24,752 bases of DNA, taken from positions 1 through 24,752 of the forward strand of contig CAVIWF010000038.1 in assembly GCA_963646285.1 (NCBI GenBank), given 5' to 3'. This stretch comes from CAKUFA01 sp963646285. GTDB lineage: Bacteria > Bacillota > Clostridia > Christensenellales > Aristaeellaceae. The position numbers and the translations under genes were made by a program. The notes below the pieces were generated by a model. The model did not search any database and was not told the origin of the DNA. It saw only the letters and a list, made by a program, of their open reading frames with translations. How positions within the stretch are numbered: position 1 is the stretch's first letter; every line of letters begins with the position of its first letter. Shown piece by piece: positions 22,029-24,752 of this stretch.

Positions 22029-22046
22029 GCGGTGAAGCATCACCGC
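22029..22046 (-). promoter_or_regulatory. Leader hairpin of the ABC importer operon
   Basis: GCGGTGA-TGCT-TCACCGC, a perfect 7-bp stem, lies in the 5' untranslated region between the promoter and the ribosome site. It lacks a T-run and is too short for a T-box or a known riboswitch; it may stabilise the mRNA or bind a regulator. Confidence 0.45.
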
Positions 22047-22062
22047 ATCTACTACAGGGTGA

Positions 22063-22091
22063 AGTTTAGTAGAAAGAGGCTTCCATGTCAA
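22063..22091 (-). promoter_or_regulatory. Promoter of the ABC importer operon
   Basis: TTGACA (22091-22086), 17 bp, and TAAACT (22068-22063) on the minus strand, about 60 nt upstream of the binding-protein start. Confidence 0.85.
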
Positions 22092-22116
22092 GGTGAAGTA
22101 CAAAAAGAGAACAATG

Positions 22117-22150
22117 CAAAAAACGCAGAGCCCACTGCTCTGCGATTTTT
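22117..22150. terminator. Terminator of dacF, nearly symmetrical
   Basis: CGCAGAGC-CCACT-GCTCTGCG with TTTTTT on the right and six A (T on the minus strand) on the left. It lies directly after the dacF stop codon and can insulate the ABC promoter that follows. Confidence 0.9.
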
Positions 22151-22153
22151 TAT

Positions 22154-23623
22154 TTACTTCATGTACCTGCTCTTCGGTTTGGGAACCTTGGCATTGTGAA
22201 CCCGCCGCTTTTTCATCATCTTCCGCAGCAAATGAATCACCAGCCAAAGCAGGAAGATGGGCACAACCATGTAAGCAACCAGTTCCACCGTCAGCGGCGG
22301 GAAGGGATTGGGATCTGCATCCGTTTCCGCAACAATTTCCTCCAGCGTTTTGGGGGCATTCTCCCGCTTGGCAATGGAGCGGGACGCAATCAGGTTGTAC
22401 TCCACGGCCTTGCCGCTGTCGGTGAAGTAGGTCATTTTGCCGATGATTTCCCCCGCCGTAATGGGTGCCGTAAAGTCCCGGGTATATTCAATCAGCACCG
22501 TACTGCGGAGGTTGGAAGCCATGGCATCGATTTCGTCCTGCGTGGCTGTAATCCTGGTATTCCGTGCTTCCTCATCCACCGCCACACAGGTCAGGGACAG
22601 TTTACCCATGGCTGTATCCGACAGGGAGAAGCCGGATGTTTCCAGCGTAATGGGGTTCATGTTGTACAAATCCACCGGAGACACGGACACATACTGGGAG
22701 AAGCCGTATTCCATCAGCTTCTTGGTATCCGTCCACATACCACGGCGGGAGGTATACAGCACCACGGAGATGAGATTGACCCCGTCCTTTTCCGCAGAGC
22801 CCACAAAGCAGTAGCCTGCCTTGCTGTGGGAACCGGTCTTGATACCGGTAGCGTACTGATAGTAATACTTGTTGGGGCTGTCCGTTGTGCCCGTCAGCAA
22901 AATCGTCGATCTGCTGGTCAATGACCGGGCACGGTGCTTGTTGGTTTTTGCAATGGTGAAGCTGGTGGTACCCACAATTTCACGGAAAGTTTCATTCTGC
23001 ATGGCTTCCCTGGCGATGATGGCCATATCCCGTGCTGTGGTATAGTGGTTATCATCATGATAACCGTGGGGATTGGCAAAGTGGGTATTGGTGCAGCCGA
23101 AGATTTCCGCCGTCTGGTTCATCAGATCCACGAAATTAGCAATGCTGCCGGACACTGTTTCAGCAATAACGTTTGCGCCATCGTTAGCAGAAATCATCAT
23201 GGTGCCGTACAGCACGTCTCGGAGGCTGAGTTCCTCGCCTGCCGTCAGGCTCATGGTGGAGGAGTCCGACGGAATATCCACTGCCGTTTCGCTGACCACC
23301 ACCGTCTGATCCAGGTCTTCCACCATCATCAGTGCCAGCAGCACCGTCATGATCTTGGTGGTAGAAGCAGGATACCGTACCGTGTCCGCATCCTTTTCGA
23401 AAATCACTTCGCCGCTGTTTTCTTCCACCAGGATGGCGGAGTAGGCAATCAGCTGATCTTCTTCCAGCAGTTCCGGGGTTTCCTCGGAGTAGGTGGCTGC
23501 ATCCGGCGAGAGGGTAGGCTCGACGATGGTATCCCCGGTTGATTCAACAGCCAGTGCCGGACATGAGCAGAGCAGAAGCGTGCATGCTAAAAGCACACTG
23601 ACAAACCGCCGAAATGAAGGCAT
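22154..23623 (-). CDS. dacF: D-alanyl-D-alanine carboxypeptidase (DacF/PBP5 type)
   Basis: A low-molecular-weight penicillin-binding protein that trims the terminal D-Ala of peptidoglycan stem peptides outside the cell. The 489-residue product has a signal peptide (to about residue 25), then an acidic linker. The peptidase S11 domain follows, with SxxK S87-TT-K90, SxN S145-A-N147 and KTG K262-T263-G264. A DacF-like C-terminal beta domain comes next, and finally a single membrane helix (VELVAYMVVPIFLLWLVIHLL) with a basic tail, in place of the amphipathic anchor helix of PBP5. The ATG at 23623 lies 11 nt after AGGAGG; the upstream GTG is only two bases from that site. It has its own promoter although uppP is 65 bp upstream. 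The gene symbol is by similarity. Confidence 0.93.
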   Translation of the reverse strand: MPSFRRFVSVLLACTLLLCSCPALAVESTGDTIVEPTLSPDAATYSEETPELLEEDQLIAYSAILVEENSGEVIFEKDADTVRYPASTTKIMTVLLALMMVEDLDQTVVVSETAVDIPSDSSTMSLTAGEELSLRDVLYGTMMISANDGANVIAETVSGSIANFVDLMNQTAEIFGCTNTHFANPHGYHDDNHYTTARDMAIIAREAMQNETFREIVGTTSFTIAKTNKHRARSLTSRSTILLTGTTDSPNKYYYQYATGIKTGSHSKAGYCFVGSAEKDGVNLISVVLYTSRRGMWTDTKKLMEYGFSQYVSVSPVDLYNMNPITLETSGFSLSDTAMGKLSLTCVAVDEEARNTRITATQDEIDAMASNLRSTVLIEYTRDFTAPITAGEIIGKMTYFTDSGKAVEYNLIASRSIAKRENAPKTLEEIVAETDADPNPFPPLTVELVAYMVVPIFLLWLVIHLLRKMMKKRRVHNAKVPKPKSRYMK

Positions 23624-23655
23624 TCCCCTGCTCACCTCCTCACCGTAATTGTGTT

Positions 23656-23684
23656 ATTATAGCACCGAAAAAACCGTTTGTACA
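23656..23684 (-). promoter_or_regulatory. Promoter of dacF
   Basis: TGTACA (23684-23679), 17 bp, and consensus TATAAT (23661-23656) on the minus strand, within the 65-bp gap after uppP. No terminator was seen in that gap, so some read-through from uppP is likely. Confidence 0.75.
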
Positions 23685-23688
23685 GCAT

Positions 23689-24522
23689 TCACAGGGTGGG
23701 CAGCTGGAACGCCGGCAAAGCGGCGCATCCGCCCAATTGCAGGCAGAGAATCACGAAGCCCAGAATGGCCAGGTACAAGGAGAACCAATGCAGGGAGGCC
23801 TTGTTGATCAGCTTCAGCATAAACCGAATGGCCAAATAGCCGCTGATGGCTGCCACCACCACACCCACGATGGTAGGCACCAGTGCCAGCTGTGCCAGGG
23901 ATCCATCTTCAATGGCATTCTTGCCCTCATACAAAAGGCTGCCCAGAATGGCAGGGGCACTCATCATGAAGGCAAACTTCGCTGCACTTTCCCGTTTCAG
24001 GCCGGAAGCCAGACCGCCGGTCAGGGTGGAACCACTGCGGCTGACGCCAGGCAGAATGGCCAGTGCCTGCATGAAGCCCATGATCAGGGCATGCTTGATG
24101 CCCGGCTGTTCTGCCTTCAGCTTTCTGCTGCGGCTGACCGCCTCGGCAATCAGCAGGAAAACAGCCGTGATCAGGAAACTGACGCCCAGGAACCAGCCGG
24201 TGAAAAACTGCTCCACAAAATCGTTGAACAGCACCACCACCGCCAGGGTGGGCAGGGATGCCAGAAACAGCAGTCCCAAGGTTTTGGACTTGAAGGGATT
24301 CTTCAGAATCTCCCACCAATCCTTCCAAAACACCACAATCACCGCCAGCAGCGTGCCTACATGCAGCAGCACATCCAGCATCAGGTAAGCGCCGGTGGCC
24401 GCTGCTTCATCAGAAATGCCCATGATGGCTCTGGCAAGAATCAAATGACCGCTGGAGGATACGGGAAGAAATTCCGTTAATCCCTGCACAAGGCCAAGCA
24501 CAATCGCCTGGAGAATGGTCAA
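23689..24522 (-). CDS. uppP: Undecaprenyl-diphosphatase UppP (BacA)
   Basis: A membrane phosphatase that recycles undecaprenyl pyrophosphate to the monophosphate carrier used for peptidoglycan and other surface polymers; overexpression gives bacitracin resistance in other bacteria. The 277-residue product has the two family motifs: LTEFLPVSSSGHL (15-27, with E17, S23 and H26) and LPGVSRSGSTLTGG (157-170, with catalytic R162), plus about eight membrane helices. The start is set at the TTG at 24522, which has AAGGAG 8 nt upstream and gives MTILQAIVLGLVQGLTEF, matching the family's N-terminus. A GTG at 24531 lies too close to the same ribosome site. Its promoter is at 24574-24602. Confidence 0.95.
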   Translation of the reverse strand: MTILQAIVLGLVQGLTEFLPVSSSGHLILARAIMGISDEAAATGAYLMLDVLLHVGTLLAVIVVFWKDWWEILKNPFKSKTLGLLFLASLPTLAVVVLFNDFVEQFFTGWFLGVSFLITAVFLLIAEAVSRSRKLKAEQPGIKHALIMGFMQALAILPGVSRSGSTLTGGLASGLKRESAAKFAFMMSAPAILGSLLYEGKNAIEDGSLAQLALVPTIVGVVVAAISGYLAIRFMLKLINKASLHWFSLYLAILGFVILCLQLGGCAALPAFQLPTL

Positions 24523-24573
24523 TGTCAACACTCCTTCAAAAAATGATTGTGCTCATTAGGCACACACAGATGC

Positions 24574-24602
24574 ATTATAGCATCAAATTCCGCCGCTGTC
24601 AC
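24574..24602 (-). promoter_or_regulatory. Promoter of uppP
   Basis: GTGACA (24602-24597), 17 bp, and consensus TATAAT (24579-24574) on the minus strand, about 50 nt before the gene start. Confidence 0.85.
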
Positions 24603-24636
24603 GGGCACAGCAGGATTTTTACAATCAAGGGAGTCA

Positions 24637-24662
24637 CCTCAGAGTTTTTCCTCAGAGTTTTT
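24637..24662. repeat. 13-bp tandem repeat upstream of uppP
   Basis: CCTCAGAGTTTTT at 24637-24649 and again at 24650-24662. Further right (about 24684-24708) a low-complexity TCAATTT/TCAATTTT run is present. The interval 24603-24752 contains no credible gene and runs off the window. Confidence 0.6.
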
Positions 24663-24752
24663 TCCTGCCATCACGCCACGGAAATCAATTTTCAATTTCA
24701 ATTTTCAAGGATCAGAAAAAGGTGATCAGGTTCAAGGAGACAATCCAGCATC

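Overview
The window looks like chromosomal DNA from an anaerobic, low-to-moderate-GC Firmicute of class Clostridia. The evidence is a perfect CIRCE operator in front of groESL, an AbrB-type regulator, the RbgA/RnhB/YraN gene order, a DacF-type carboxypeptidase, strong AGGAGG ribosome sites and sigma-A promoters with 17-bp spacers throughout. Signal peptides ending in AFA/AYA followed by E, and some TTG starts, fit a gut Oscillospiraceae- or Christensenellales-like lineage; that placement is a guess. No rRNA, tRNA, CRISPR array, transposase or phage gene was seen.

Layout. 1-328: repeats and the groESL terminator. 329-2416: HrcA/CIRCE-type groES-groEL operon on the minus strand. 2521-5030: mutY, an AbrB-family regulator and an acyl-ACP thioesterase on the plus strand, the last two with their own promoters and terminators. 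5040-10905: an accessory region made of two paralogous modules. 10906-12120: an RlmL-like RNA methyltransferase ending in a bidirectional terminator. 12120-19110: a minus-strand operon of secreted NlpC/CHAP-like protein, ylqF, rnhB, yraN and a 1376-residue double membrane glycosyltransferase. 19173-22091: a three-gene ABC importer of the TrpX (ABC_sub_bind) type. 22117-24602: dacF and uppP, each with its own promoter, both acting in cell-wall synthesis.

The most unusual part is the duplicated module at 5040-10905. Each copy has a divergent TetR-type regulator, a plus-strand promoter, and a 49-bp inverted-repeat element with identical 10-bp arms exactly 21 nt after the -10 box. Next come a near-perfect Shine-Dalgarno, a 15-codon ORF (MLSRCRDPGNKKVLT or MLPHCRNPGNAKVLT) and one or two exported proteins ending with a family-1-like solute-binding protein. 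Neither binding protein has a lipobox or a linked permease. Copy A also carries a small secreted protein and has a beta-propeller-like domain fused to its binding protein. Copy B's TetR gene has an in-frame TAA. Silent codon differences in the 15-codon ORF and re-paired inner stems suggest selection on both peptide and RNA structure. I do not recognise this arrangement and treat it as a candidate undescribed regulatory/secretion module.

The minus-strand ylqF operon joins ribosome assembly, RNA/DNA housekeeping and an envelope glycosyltransferase, and its promoter region holds a 20-bp tandem repeat, a perfect consensus promoter and a terminator-like leader hairpin.
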